Shown piece by piece: positions 11,685-23,739 of a stretch of DNA of 64,000 nucleotides (position 1 is the first letter of the stretch; every line of letters begins with the position of its first letter). Below the pieces are notes generated by a model, which saw nothing but the letters and a program-made list of their open reading frames with translations, was not told the DNA's origin and did no database searches. The stretch comes from Chlorocebus sabaeus (Eukaryota > Chordata > Mammalia > Primates > Cercopithecidae), in assembly GCF_047675955.1 (NCBI RefSeq), contig NC_132911.1, positions 20,234,565 to 20,298,564 on the forward strand, read 5' to 3'. Made by a program: the position numbers and the translations under genes.

Positions 11685-12329
11685 CTTACATCACCCTTGA
11701 CACACTTTCAGTTTGGGAATGAGAGCTTGATGCCCATTATTCCAGGCCTCCTAATGGCTACACTAAATCTCTTGGAAACTCCTTACTTTGGTAGGTAGCT
11801 GAAAATGAGTACAAGAGCACACAATTTTGATGTTATCTTCAACTTCCTTCCCTGGCCTCTGCTTCTGTAGATTGAGAAGGGGTTGTGGGGAGGAATGTGG
11901 AATTTGTGACCAGGGAGGGCAGGTGTGAAGCTGCTTCTGCTACCACTTTATAACTAGCTCAGAGGGTAGTCGCTGGCCCCACAGTTTGTTATAGGTTTCT
12001 TCCAGTACATTCAAAGCAGACTCCTCTTTTCTGTCTTTAGTTTTGGGCTCTGGTCAGCAATTCTCAGGTGACATCCTATTACGTAGGAATAGCATGTACA
12101 TAGGAAGATGTTTCTAATAGTTAGGGAGTCTCTAGATAGACAGAGCTGCTCTGAAAAGTGATGAGCATCCGATTATTGATTTCAGGGTATTGTGAAGGAT
12201 ATTCCTGCTTGTGAAGAATACAAAAGGTAGCACCTTCAGAATCTTTTCCCTAGTCTATGAATTCTGGAGGCAAATTGATTTTTGTTTTACTTTTGTTTGA
12301 GGGTGAAGTTAGGAAAAAACCAATCATTT
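11685..12329. other. Unique sequence
   Basis: No gene or named repeat recognised. Confidence 0.4.
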
Positions 12330-12860
12330 AATTCTGAGTCCTCTCCTATATTTAGTGACCTGCTAAGTACTTATTGGTCATCTACTCTATACCAGGCAGT
12401 ATGTTAAAACAGTGAAATACTGTAATGGAACACAAAGGTGAAATTCTGGTTCAATGAAAAGATAGAGATGTGCTTCCAAATCAACTGGACAGACATCTGC
12501 CTGTATTCTTATTTTGCCTAAATATTTATTAAGTAAAATGTGATATATGCAGCTATGTAGTATTTAAAGATTTACATACTGAAGCACAGTTCCTGGTCTC
12601 AAAGATTTATGAAAACATTGGAGAAAAGACTAACCAATGAAAAGTTATATTTCATAGTAAAAACTAAATAAGACTACACCATTATGTGCAAAGCCTCAAA
12701 GCAGTTCATGGTTGTCAACTGTATTCTGCAGAAAATTAATTTTATGAAGCTAAGTATCAATGGAATTAGAGTGGTCAGAGAAAGCTCAGTGGAGAAGATA
12801 AGACTTGAGCTTATGGAAAATCTCAGAATCCCTTCCCTAGACAAGAGCCATAATTTTGAG
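12330..12860 (-). repeat. Possible L2 fragment
   Basis: Weak antisense L2 landmarks: 'cttattggtcatctactctataccaggcagtatgtt' type sequence (12368-12408), then much lower down 'gtggtcagagaaagctcagtggagaa' type sequence (12768-12795) and 'gacttgagc'. Strongly diverged. Confidence 0.35.
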
Positions 12861-14039
12861 AGTTCTTGAGTCTTCAGTGGAAACATCCTATTCTCTAGAT
12901 AATGAGCTGTTGGACAGGGGTGGCATTTTCCTTCGTGTTTGGGTAGGATGTGCCAAAGAGTTTAAAATAGGAATCTCCAAGATGGTCTGTGGGTGATGTG
13001 AACAGCAACTCAACCAGCTCTGTTATTATTAGATGCAGATCGTTTTAGGTAAGTGGAAATGGCTGTTCTATAAAAATGTAAACTCTGAGTCATTCTCTGA
13101 GCATGGTGAGCCCTGAGTGCTGAGCCTTCAAGTGGATGCCCCTCCCCAATATTGAAAGTGTAGCCGTTCTCTTATGCTGAGGACTCTTCCCCCTTCTCAC
13201 ATCTGTCTTGTGAGCAAAAGGGGAAAGTGATCTTTCGTTTCTGAACAGGGAAAGTGTGTGTGTAGGTTATTTCCAGGATTAGTGAAGGCAAATAAGAATC
13301 AAAGCTATATGACTGGTGACATTAAATGGACCCCCCTCCACAAATGCACAATTATACACATTCTCCCCCTAGTGTTATCTGAGTGGCTGAGAGAAACACC
13401 TGTATTCCAAAATAAGAACCTGCTGTACCAATCAGATTCCACCATGTCTGAATTCTAACATTATTGAGTCATTCCTTCGGTTTTCTCTCTCCCTGGGTAA
13501 TCTCTGATATACAAGCAAATAATTTATCTGAACTCATAGTGAGAAGTCAGACCCACTTGTACTGGTTGCCTTGGGAAGGAAAGTATAGAAAGTACAGTGA
13601 AAGCAACATGGTACAGCCTGATAAAAACATTGATTCACTTAGAATACATCTATTTGTGAAACTTCATACCAACTTTGCCAAAGAATGGGAAAATTCAATG
13701 ACCAATGCAGCTCAAGATTCCAAGAGCTACTGGGACCTCCAAAGGGCACACATTGTTCTTCTTTAGAACAACAGAGAAGAGTGTATGCTGGTCTTCTTCC
13801 AGGAATCCTTCTCTTCCCTGGGTCTTCTGAACACAGAATGGTTTCTTCTTCTAGGTTCTTGGGTTCTTTACCTGTGCCTTCACTTAGCATTTACTTATCT
13901 TTAACATGCAGTCTAGTGGAGCACGTTCATGTCCATGTCTCTACTTGACCATTGTATCAGTGACTATAAACCCCAAGGACTTGGACAATGTCTTTGCCAT
14001 CTTACATGTTCCCACTGACCAACAGTCACCGGGGCAGAC
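12861..14039. other. Unique sequence
   Basis: Overlapping frames at 13258-13948 on both strands lack recognisable domains and contradict one another. No gene called. Confidence 0.4.
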
Positions 14040-14240
14040 AGTCATTCAGTCTAATACACTCATCCATTGTTTGCTAAGTGCTATGAACACAATTTGGCTC
14101 TGCCCTCACAGAGATTATGGAAGAGAAAGATACATAAAAAATACAGACAGTACCTTTCTGGAGGTTGGTAAAGCAAAATAGCAGATTCTTTTTTAATCGA
14201 AGGGGATCAGGCAAGTCTTCATAGAAATGTCCTAAAAGTC
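14040..14240 (-). repeat. Possible L2 fragment
   Basis: Antisense L2 3'-end landmarks: 'tttgctaagtgctatgaacac', 'tctgccctcacagagattatgg' and 'caggcaagtcttcata'. Ancient and partial. Confidence 0.4.
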
Positions 14241-16104
14241 TTTGACTATGAAATAGGGAACTACTCTAGGGCTCCCTGTCATGCATAAGGGCTAGGGCCA
14301 AACATCACAATCAGGAGAAAGTGGGACTGTAGACCTGGATGTGCCCATCTGTAAATGGTGATCCTAAGGGTCAGCTGAGTTGGGAAGTAAGTGATAAAGG
14401 CAGTTGTAAGACAGGCAGAAAGTGGCTTCCAGTTAGCTAAGAAAGTATAGCTTCAAGTGGCTAGGCATCTGTTTATACCTGGAAGACTGGAAGACTGACA
14501 AGCAGTCAGCCCCCAAGAAATGTTTACTCAAGGGCAATAGACTGATAAGTGGGAGGCAAGGGTTATACTGACTTCCATTCCTCGAAGGATAACCTAGACT
14601 ACCAAGCAAAGTGACTAAGCAGGATGGAGTGACCCACAGAATAGGTTCTCATACATACTGAATGAATCAATGAGTAAGGGTGAAGATCAAAGCGAAAGAC
14701 TTGCCCCCTTGACTCGGATAACACAGTATATGAAGATGGAGAATAAAAAGAAAGTTGTGTACTTAGACAATCTTGTTCTCAAGGGTTGATATTGAAGACA
14801 TAAATCTGGCTGTCACGCAAAAGAAGTTAAGGAGCAAGGCAGAAGTTTCATCCTAAATCTCACTAGTGGGTGCAGGCAAGGTTCCCATTGTACTGCAGCA
14901 TTAGCCAGAAGTAGGCTAGGACTGAACCCAGCCAGACTTGGGGAGTTGAGCCTCGGTGAGATATTAGGTGTAGGATCCAGAATGAAGAGCAGACATAAAG
15001 GGTTAATTGACAGCGTACCGTGCCCCAAGCAAGTGATTGAAGAGTGAAAATCAAATCAGTTGGCTGTCCAAAAATTGACAGGTTGCTGCTGAGGCGTCTT
15101 ACTCCACTGAATTGACCAGCTGTCCTGAGATTTTACCAACACAAGTCCCCAGGAGAAAAATACAAAAATGTCTTGTTGGAGGCATTGACGATTTGAGTGG
15201 ATTGAGCACTGTATAAGAGGCCATTGGGATTTCACTGCTAGAGGTCCAATTTGTTAACTTAGTTTCCAGTGTCTGAGCTTTAGAAGAAACGGCAGAGGAA
15301 TAACTGATCCATTCACTGAGGTACATGAGAGGCTAGAGACCTTGAATCAGTTGCCCTGCATTGGGTGATGTTTATGAAAACCCATTTGGCTTTCCATTGT
15401 GTATGTAGTGAGTTAACACAGTCAACTAGTATGCAGAGTGCCTTCTGCAGGCGTCTCCTGATCCATTCTCCACTTTTTACCTTCTTTGTACCCAGGGACA
15501 GAGACCTTCATTAGTGGTTTCCTTATTTTCAGGGTGATTTCAAGCTAAAGAAGGTGAGAAGAGAGAAAGAGGAAGGTGTGTTTCCTACTCCAGTTCCCTT
15601 CCTGTGCGTTGGCTGTGGGTGACTCCATCCCTCTCATGTCCTGCCAGACACAGCATTTTCCAGGTTCCAGGAATGGCATCCTTCCCTGGCTGCTTCAGGC
15701 CTGGTGGGGCTGTGAGAACTCTCCCTTTGAGGGGCTGGCTATCTGTAGTGATTTTCCTAAATCGTGCCCACACCTTTGTAAATAGTCTTTATATTAAAAA
15801 CTCCTTGAGTTATTTTAATGGGACATTGATTTCCTTCTCAGGTCCTGTCTGGTGAGCCTATGCCATAGGCTCAGCCACCCTCTGGGCTGGTTCATCCGAC
15901 TCACTGGGTGGACACCAGCTCCACACTGTCCACACAAGATCACAAGAACCTGTCCCATCTGGTGAGCCTGGTCTTTCACAAGAAGTGAGTATAGAAGGGA
16001 AAGAGCGTAGTGAAAGTCCATTCCCACTACTCAGAAATGACCTTCACACTCACCTTTCTGAGATTCCATGGCATAATCTTCATGGCTTAGCAACAAAAGC
16101 TATC
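14241..16104. other. Unique sequence
   Basis: No gene or named repeat recognised. Open frames near 14813-15855 are short, overlap on both strands and show no domain. Confidence 0.4.
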
Positions 16105-16215
16105 ATTGCTCAGTGTTTTGCACTCTAAGACTTTCTGCATCTGAATTTCCTCAACTATAAAATCTGGGTAATACCATGTATCTCACAAGCACAATTTTGA
16201 TGCAACACCAGGGAG
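16105..16215 (+). repeat. MIR fragment (weak)
   Basis: The 'atttcctcaactataaaatctgggtaataccatg' section (16145-16179) resembles the MIR core in sense orientation. Confidence 0.35.
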
Positions 16216-16429
16216 AGAGCAGGTGCTGTATTAGATAGATCCTCGTGAGGAGTATGGAAGAAATAGAAAGGATTGCAGAAATTCATGCTTTTCTGGAATT
16301 AAAAGTGTTTGTTTCTTCCACTAGGTGGTATGGACTGCCAGATACTCACAAAAAATCTTTATGAAATTTCTATGCTGCCAGTAAAGAATAATAACAAAGA
16401 GAGTAAAAAAATGAACAATAGTAATCTTC

Positions 16430-16610
16430 ACCATTATATTGACTACTGATCATGTGAGGACTCTTTTTTACGTACTAATTCTAAAGATAATCCAGTGAGG
16501 TACACATTGTCATCACCATTATGTTGATGTAGACATGGAGGCCATACCAGCCTCAGGTCATTCAACTCCTAAACAGTCAAAAATTCAACCCAGTCTTTCC
16601 AGTTCCAAAA
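16430..16610 (-). repeat. MIR fragment
   Basis: Antisense MIR: 'tgaggtacacattgtcatcacc' type core followed by a degraded 'gaggcc...cctcaggtcattcaactcc' region. Confidence 0.5.
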
Positions 16611-16717
16611 CTGGGGCCTGGGGCCTGGGACCTTCCCCACTTTGTTGTAACACACAGGACTTAGTCCAGGAAACATATTTCCTTTTTTCTTTAATAGGAA
16701 GTTGAGTACTCAAATAA

Positions 16718-17020
16718 TTTTTTTAAATTTTATTTATTTATTTAGTTTTTGGAGATGGAGTCTTGCTGTGTTGCCCAGGCTGGAGTGCAGTGGCACAATC
16801 TCGGCTCACTGTAACCTCTGCCTCCTGTGTTCAAGTGATTCTCCCGAGCAGCTGAGATTACAGGCAAGCGCCACTGTACCCAGCTAACTTTCATATTTTT
16901 AGTAGAGACGAGATTTCGCCATGTTGGCGAGGCTGGTCTCAAACTCCTGTCCTTTGGTGATCTGCCCACCTTGGCCTCCCAAAGTGCTGGGATTACAGAC
17001 TTGGGCCACTGCGCCCAGCC
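16718..17020 (-). mobile_element. AluS SINE with internal deletion
   Basis: Reverse-complement Alu with tail at 16718-16745 and head ending at 17020. About 12-13 bases of the usual 'ctgcctcagcctc' segment are missing near 16845 ('gattctcccgagcagctg'). Confidence 0.93.
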
Positions 17021-19639
17021 CAAAGGATCTTGAAGCAATGGTAGAATGACCACTTCCATGTTCAAGCCCAAACCCATGGTGAGATTTCCATTGAAACCGA
17101 GCCAGCTTTTTATGGCAGTAGACTCAGAGGCTTTGGGTGAGTTTGGAAGGAGGGACACCTGGTGCCTTCATGTTGTCCCGTCTTCAGCAAATTCTTGGGT
17201 CTCCCACACTGGGGAAGTCCTGGCTAACTGCTTGTGCTTCAGTTTCCCTACACTCCTGGCCTTTCCTGCTGGTGAATAATTGAAAAGAGATGAATAGCAA
17301 ATGTCCTCCCAGTGATAATTACTAACTTCCTATGTGGGGAGGGGGATCCCACCCAGGAGTTTTACAAATACTGAAAGGAGCTTCCCTCTTTGTTGCAGGA
17401 TGTGACTTGAGTCCTCTGCAGCTTCTGGTCACATCTTAGGAAGCCACTCCTGGTCCCTTCTAGCCTGTTGACTTTGTAGCCCCTGGCAGCCTGAGTCATA
17501 CTCTCCAATCAGCAAAGAGGAGTAGGAGAGCAGCCACCCAGCCCAGGTGGCCCTCCTTTGCGGTGGGTGGCACATTAGGCCACCCTCAGAGCCCCTTTCT
17601 CTACCAGTCTCCTCTTTCCCTCAGAGGTACAGAGGTCGACAAGGAAGGGTTGAGCACTTGAGCGCACTCTATGTTTTTATTCTTTTGAGTCTTCTTTTAC
17701 TGGCTAGGGTCACGCACTCCCATTCAACGTGGTGTTTGGACTTGGAACCTGAGGTAAATTACTCAGAGCAGCTGACTCCTCAGTGTAAATAATTTAGCTT
17801 AATAAATAAGTCAAAGTCACCCGTCTCTCCAGTATCTCTGGCAGCTGATTCATCTCCTGTCTCCTCCGCTCCTCAAGTTGTACCGCTGCCTGCTGGACTT
17901 CTCTGGCCTGATGGCCTTTTCCTGTCCTGTCACTATCAACAGCATTTGGCAAAAGAGAGATGGTTCAAGTGCTTGCTTGGTGTCTTTGCAATCACTCAGT
18001 GGAATCATTGAAACCAGATTTGCGTGTGCCCTGGAGTGCAGCGGGTAGGTGGGGAGGGCTGGGCCGGCTCTGGCTTCCTCCCCTGAGACTGGGGCAAGTT
18101 CCTAGGAGAGGATCAGGTGGGAGTGGGGGAGGGAAGGAAAGACCTGTGGAAAACAGACCTGGGGAGAATGTAGGAGATGGTGAGAGACAGGGCTCTGCCT
18201 CTGCAACCTGACCTGGGAAAGTAGGAGAGAAAGGAAAGTCATGAAGCTGCCTGGAGACCAGTGTCAAAACTGCACAACATGTGACGTTGCATCTGGAGTC
18301 ACCAATCCAAGTGCAGTGCTGATACTGGGATGAGTCTTCTCTGAAACACTTTCCTGTTCTCTGCAATGAGAGGTAAGGAAGCAATCTCTTTAGTGAGGAC
18401 TACTGTGTGCAGGTATCAGGGGAGCTGCTGGCACACCTTACTCATAGGATTGCCTGCACACCAGGGCCTGGTGGAATGGGCGCACAGACTCTTCTCTGAG
18501 ATTCTCTGGGCTTTAGCATGCTGCGATCCAACTCCTCTAAGCTTGGGAGGGATTAGGAGACCCAAGAGTACACACATATCCATTGCAAAATAAAATAAAT
18601 ATTCCTATTTGAAGAACTTACTGCAGCAGCACTATCCACCCCCTAATAAAATGGCCACGTGCTCACATCCTAGGGAGGAAAGAATTGCAGTTTTCCACAT
18701 CGCGCTGTGAGAACTATGGAAAGAAGGAGCAGGCACAGGCCACTTCTGGCTGGAAAATTCACCCCTTTACCCAAGAGGACTGTTTTCATCAGTGCAAATC
18801 CCAGCCCCGCACCACAATCCAATTAAAGTAATTGTCGCCTAAACAGCCCTTGCAGAAGGGAGCAGCAGCTAAGAGGGGCAGAGGGTTCGGTTCAGTGTCT
18901 TTCAAGGAAACTGGATGGCTCAAAAATGCAAGAAACAATTTCTCTAGATGGAAAATAAATGCAATGAATCTAAATACGGCAGGAAATCTTATGAGAAAAT
19001 AAGACTTTGGGAGGATTTATTGAAAGACATAATTGTAACAAGTATATTGATTTTACATAGATAAGAAAACAAATTTTGTCAGGGATTGAATTTGGTTTAT
19101 TACATTTATTTCCCCACAGAGTTAATGCATTTAAAGACATAGTTTATTTTTCAGATGGAGGAACATTGTTTTCAGAGACCTTTATTAGGTTCCTAACATT
19201 TCCCTTGACTTTTCTTTCCCAGAAAATTGGTTTATATGTAAAGGTAGGGGAGGAAAGATGTTGGGAGTCTCCTCTTTCTGGAAGGTTCTAGAACCAAAGG
19301 CTGTTGGTGCCTTTTAGGCAGGGAAGTCATTTCTGCTCTCTGTCCTGCCTCTTGCCGTGGGAAGAACCACTGATGCTGGAATGTACAGCAAAAAGTCAGA
19401 ACTGTTAACAGCTTTTCACTCTCCCCTTCTATACCCCCGGGTCTAGGTTCAGACCCAAGGGACTGTAGGCTCATGGCCACTTCATCAGTCAGAAACCTTC
19501 TGGGAAGCAGAAACCAGGGGCGCTGGTCTTTGGCTTCCATTTTGAAATCCTTGAACAAATCCTAAAGTTTTGTTGATGAGTTGAGGGTTACAGCGATTGC
19601 TACAGTTTGTGAGAGCTTGCAGCTTGTTAGGTACTGGGT
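17021..19639. other. Unique, moderately GC-rich sequence
   Basis: The longest stretch without a clear repeat. It contains a G-quadruplex motif (18043-18063) and a CAATTAAAGTAATTG palindrome at 18820-18834 of a kind common in conserved enhancers. The minus frame at 17992-18384 (130 codons) is proline/serine-rich with no recognisable domain and no supported splice sites. Confidence 0.4.
18043..18063 (+). other. G-quadruplex motif
   Basis: Four G-runs separated by 5, 1 and 2 bases: GGG-N5-GGGG-A-GGG-CT-GGG. Fits the usual G3+N1-7 rule on the plus strand. Confidence 0.6.
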
Positions 19640-19765
19640 TTATCCTTCTACAGCACTATAAGATACCTCTCCTCCCTGTTTTCCAGATGCAGATACTGGG
19701 CCTACGAGATTAAGAAATTTAACAAATAGATCTGCCCAACTCACAAGCCTGTGAGTTTCATTTCC
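19640..19765 (-). repeat. MIR fragment
   Basis: Antisense MIR core: 'ccctgttttccagatgcaga', then 'aagaaatttaacaaatag' in place of the 'aagtaacttgcccaagg' box. Confidence 0.4.
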
Positions 19766-19890
19766 CTTCTGTTCAAGGGACTTGAGTTTTGTGCCAGTTC
19801 TGTGACAAGATACTCTATGCCTAATTCCCAATTCCATGCAATGAAAGAATCCAAAGCTAGCCCCTCAAGCCCGTGTCCATGTGCACAGCT

Positions 19891-19910
19891 GGGCCTGGGC
19901 AGGGAGGGGG
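19891..19910 (+). other. G-quadruplex motif
   Basis: GGGCCTGGGCAGGGAGGGGG: four G-runs with loops of 3, 2 and 1 bases. Confidence 0.65.
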
Positions 19911-20139
19911 AGAAAAGGACACAGACAGGAAAAGTGGTGACCAACCTTGGCTAGGACTCTGACCCTGGTACCTAATGACTCCTTAATGAGACACGTTGTC
20001 TTAGGCTTGCTCTCCTGAGGGCCACACTAGTGCCATCCTCTTTCCACCCAAATGGTGCTTAGCTGATCCACCTCTGGACCAAGGTCATCCCTGTTCTGTA
20101 GCTAACATTTGATCACAATTTAAGTTAAAACTCAAAAGC

Positions 20140-20325
20140 ATCTTAGAGTTTATAAGGAGCTTTTACATGATCGTAATTAAAAGATAATTTGTTCTAAAAT
20201 TTCTAGGGCAGAAATTTTACAGAGGGAGATACTGAGACTCAAAGAAGTTGGGTGCCTTCCCTACACTTAGCCAGTAACTACAAGATCTAAGACCATATCC
20301 CAGGTTGCCTGATGAAGTCCAAGCC
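20140..20325 (-). repeat. MIR fragment
   Basis: Antisense MIR: 'attttacagagggagatactgagactcaaagaagtt' (20214-20249) corresponds to the core, followed by a degraded 'cacttagccagtaac' box. Confidence 0.5.
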
Positions 20326-20429
20326 TTGAAGCAAGGCAGCTGCCTCTTGTCATTTCTGTTCCTGCTGATTCCTAGCTGAGCTCGCGGTAGCAGCCCTGCC
20401 CTGCTCTGGACTTGCCGAGGCACCTGTAA

Positions 20430-20980
20430 AACCTTTCTATCCCTTGTCTGATAGCCTTGGCCATGTAAATTATTCAGAATTAATCCTGCCTGCTCCTAAA
20501 TCTCCCTGCAGCTTTTCACAAGTAACTAATACTTGTCTTAATCACATCCGAGGCACAGCTTTATATGCCACTTGCAACAACATATTCAATTATGATTGAT
20601 TGGAATTTAAGTTCTGATTTCTCTTAGAACATAATCAGTACTGAATGGGAAATTTTTACAGTGACAATTAAAATAATGAAAGTGAACTTTAAATGACATT
20701 CAAACAGTGTCACCTGGGAGTAACTCCACAATGCTGGCCTCCCCGCTGCATTCTGGGAGCTTGGCCGATTCCACAGGCCTCTGTCTGGCATGGCTGTTAA
20801 TGCATTTGGTGTCGTGCAAGGATGGGGGATTAACCCCTCACTGGTGGCCCTTTTAAAACCCACTGCACGTTGCTGCTACTTAATTATGTGTTTCCCTGAG
20901 CTGATTTCTATTTACACCTAAATGGCATGTTAATTGTGCAAATGTGTAAACAGTCACCAAATAACTCTGCCCATGGAACC
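20430..20980. promoter_or_regulatory. Candidate conserved non-coding element
   Basis: Repeat-free block of balanced composition with many TAAT-core motifs ('attcagaattaatcc', 'tcaattatgattgattgg', 'acttaattatgtg', 'catgttaattgtgc') alongside GC-rich patches ('ggcctccccgctgcattc'). This is the texture of developmental enhancers, but nothing in the sequence proves it. Conservation across mammals would be the test. Confidence 0.25.
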
Positions 20981-22409
20981 TCCCTGCTATGGAAATCCTC
21001 TTCTAGGAAACAGGTGGAGATGAGTAGGGTCTTTCTAAATGATAGACCCAGGCCCTTTGAAGGTCACAGATTTGAAAAATCACCTTAATATTGAGGTATC
21101 CCTTCAAGGAATGGCTCCCCAAACTGGGTCTGGTGAAAATAACACACCCATGTGGGAGCCTCATCTCTAGATCTTCTCTGCTTCCATGGGAACATATGAG
21201 CCGTGACCTCCTATTATTTTTATCTGAATTCACCAAACACACACAATGAAACAAAATTCCACTTAAGAAGGGAGAAGATTATGTTAACATCTTATACTCT
21301 TAGAATGGCTTGTTTTTCCTGTTTGACCAAGGACAACAGGACACCTATGCCTCTCAAACTGTCCTGGCATTGGAGGCTCCTGAAATTCAGTCCCATGATA
21401 CTCTATCTTGAACAAATCACATTAGCCTCTCCGTTGACTCTTTGCCTTCCACAAGGCTTTCTTTCATGTCTTGCTTTAATTCATAGTCTTGCCTTAAACC
21501 TGGAATGTCCTCATCTCTTTGGCTTCTCTGTATTCCACACTACCCAACCTTAAAGTCAGTGTGTTTTGCCTGTCTTCTCATTGACACCATCCGTGACAAT
21601 GTCAAGTCAACTCTGCATGCTACTCTCCTTGTCTAGCCCTGAACATTGTGTTTAATCTAGCACTTTATTAATAAGTCAGCAGTCTTACTGTGTTGGAGCC
21701 AGAAACTACCTTGAAATTTTTTTATATGCTTAATAAAATACCAGTGAGACAGCAATAAAGATGATTAATGAGATAAACATTTTGGAAGACAATATTTTCT
21801 TGCTTTGTGGAATCCTGAAGCATTTTTGAGTTCAATCCCCTTGTTTCACAGCTGAAGAGAACTGAGGCTTGGATGTTGTTCCATTGATTTCTAATGACTT
21901 TATTACACATTATTTCCTCCCACTGAGTTGTCAATAGGAACCATATTTTAGACCTTTCTTATATCTGTCACAGTATCAAGCACAGGTCTTAGGAGGCTGC
22001 ACCAGTGTTAATCAGATCTCATTCAAAAATGAGTAGCATTTTTCGCAAATTTGAGGTGAATTTAATAAAGGGAGATGTACAAAGGCATGCAGGTGATTTG
22101 AGGAAGCAAATGGGAAAGTGAAGCATCCGAAGTCTAGCAGCTCAGAGGAGCCATTGCCACTTCTGGGCCTGAAGGAACAGGTGGTGGCTGGCAGAACGTT
22201 GGAAAGATAGCTATTTGGAGAAGGCCACTCAACAAAAACCATGGCTTTGGTAAAAGGTAAGGGCCAACGAACAGTGATTCAGTAGGGAGGGAGTCCAGGG
22301 ATAAAAAACAACAACAACAAAAAACCAATTTTAATCTGCTCCCAACCTCTAATCTGCTGCTGGTAGCTTCTAATGGCCAAACCCAACAAGGAGGGAGCAG
22401 GCAAGGAAT
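20981..22409. other. Unique sequence
   Basis: No gene or named repeat recognised. The frame at 21203-21553 (116 codons) has no domain. Confidence 0.4.
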
Positions 22410-22509
22410 AAGGTGACCGATAGTCCCAGTATGTCGGAAACTCAGAAATTTCTTGAGATGCAGAAATTTCAGTGCTCCAATTAGTCAACCTGGTACAGTT
22501 GGACACCTT
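22410..22509. mobile_element. Possible short DNA-transposon remnant
   Basis: About 100 bp bounded by imperfect terminal inverted repeats, AAGGTGACC at 22410-22418 and GGACACCTT at 22501-22509 (8 of 9 complementary). Its internal text resembles an old non-autonomous DNA transposon. Family not assigned. Confidence 0.3.
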
Positions 22510-22670
22510 AGCTAGACAATAGCTCATCAAGGCTGGTCTCCTAGGCATGCCAGACAAGGTGGAAAGTGAACTTAGAGGTACAGCCAAAATACATATACTT
22601 CAGGACCCCAATAAGTATTTGTAATTTTTTAGTCAAAACTATATTGATTAGTGATATTTGTGAGTATCTA

Positions 22671-22750
22671 TTAGGCTGGTACAAAAGTAATCATGGTTTT
22701 TGCTATTGAAAGTAATGGCAAACACTGCAATTACTTTTGCACCAACGCAA
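22671..22750. mobile_element. MADE1 mariner-derived MITE, complete
   Basis: Exactly 80 bp, nearly palindromic, beginning TTAGGCTGGT and ending ACCAACGCAA, flanked by the TA target dinucleotide at 22669-22670 and 22751-22752. MADE1 is a non-autonomous derivative of Hsmar1. Transcripts of such copies fold into hairpins, and members of the mir-548 microRNA family come from them. Whether this copy is transcribed cannot be seen. Confidence 0.95.
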
Positions 22751-22752
22751 TA

Positions 22753-23739
22753 TTTCTTCCCAACCTCAAAGTCAACTTAGAGAATATGATAGATAAATAA
22801 GACTTCCTGGTATCTTAATTTTTACCAGGCCCATGAATAATTTCTATTCCACTGACTGGTGGTCTGCAAAATCACGAGTGAAATAAAAGGCTGTTATTTT
22901 ACGTCTCTTAAGTTTTCAGATGCTTCGGATGCAATAAAAACTAACAGATTCACTTTATAACTTTAAAATAGTCTTCATTCCGTTATTCTAAAGTGATAAC
23001 CTGGACTCCCTCACCTAGACCAGATGCTATTAGTGAAATTCCCCAGAACCTCACTTTTAAAGGCCATTATTTTCATTACATTAACAGTATTTGTAGATAG
23101 ACACATGCATTCCCTTCTCCTCTATCTAGTGGTGAACCTCCATTTGGACTGACAACCAGGCTTTCTGAGCATCAAGATACACATCATGGGTTTGACAGGA
23201 GCCAAGAACGTTCACACATTAGACAATACAGAAGTAAAATATAATAGATTTAGAATTGATCCTGGAAGATAATTGATCTTGGAAGATAATTTCTAATAGA
23301 TTTCCTTATTGAGATAGAATCTCCATCTATCTCAAATTGTCTAATATTTAGAAATATAACCTCCGTTAGAAATATAACCTCAGTTTATTAAAATGTATGT
23401 TTTTAAACTTTAAATGTATTTGTCTCTTCAAAATTAACCCAGCTAAATATGAACTTCTAAAATGTTCCATCAATGATGAAATGTTACATCTAAAATGTTT
23501 CAGCAGTTATTCTGTTACATAACAAAATTTTCTAGCCATGGAAAGAAGCAGCAATGGAGAAAAGGAACTGAAAATCAAGGTATTAAATGTTCAATAGAAG
23601 CAGATCTCCAAATAATCCAGGTATTTGTGTTAGTAGCTAAGTTTTTCAAAATAGCGTACTTCTAATAGAGCCACAAAGGAAATCAGGAAATATTTTGAAC
23701 TCACAAGAGAAAAGGAGTATTGCATGAAATAGAGTATAG
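22753..23739. other. AT-rich sequence with short local duplications
   Basis: Contains two adjacent short tandem duplications ('ttgatcytggaagataa' twice in 23257-23292; 'gaaatataacctc' twice in 23351-23382) and a 10-bp stem hairpin at 23309-23335. No gene recognised. Confidence 0.5.

Noticed and set aside
16742..17158. 138-codon minus frame
   Set aside because: Mostly sense-strand Alu translation.
17992..18384. 130-codon proline/serine-rich minus frame in unique DNA
   Set aside because: Considered because it lies outside repeats, but composition follows the G-rich plus strand and no domain or splice support is visible.
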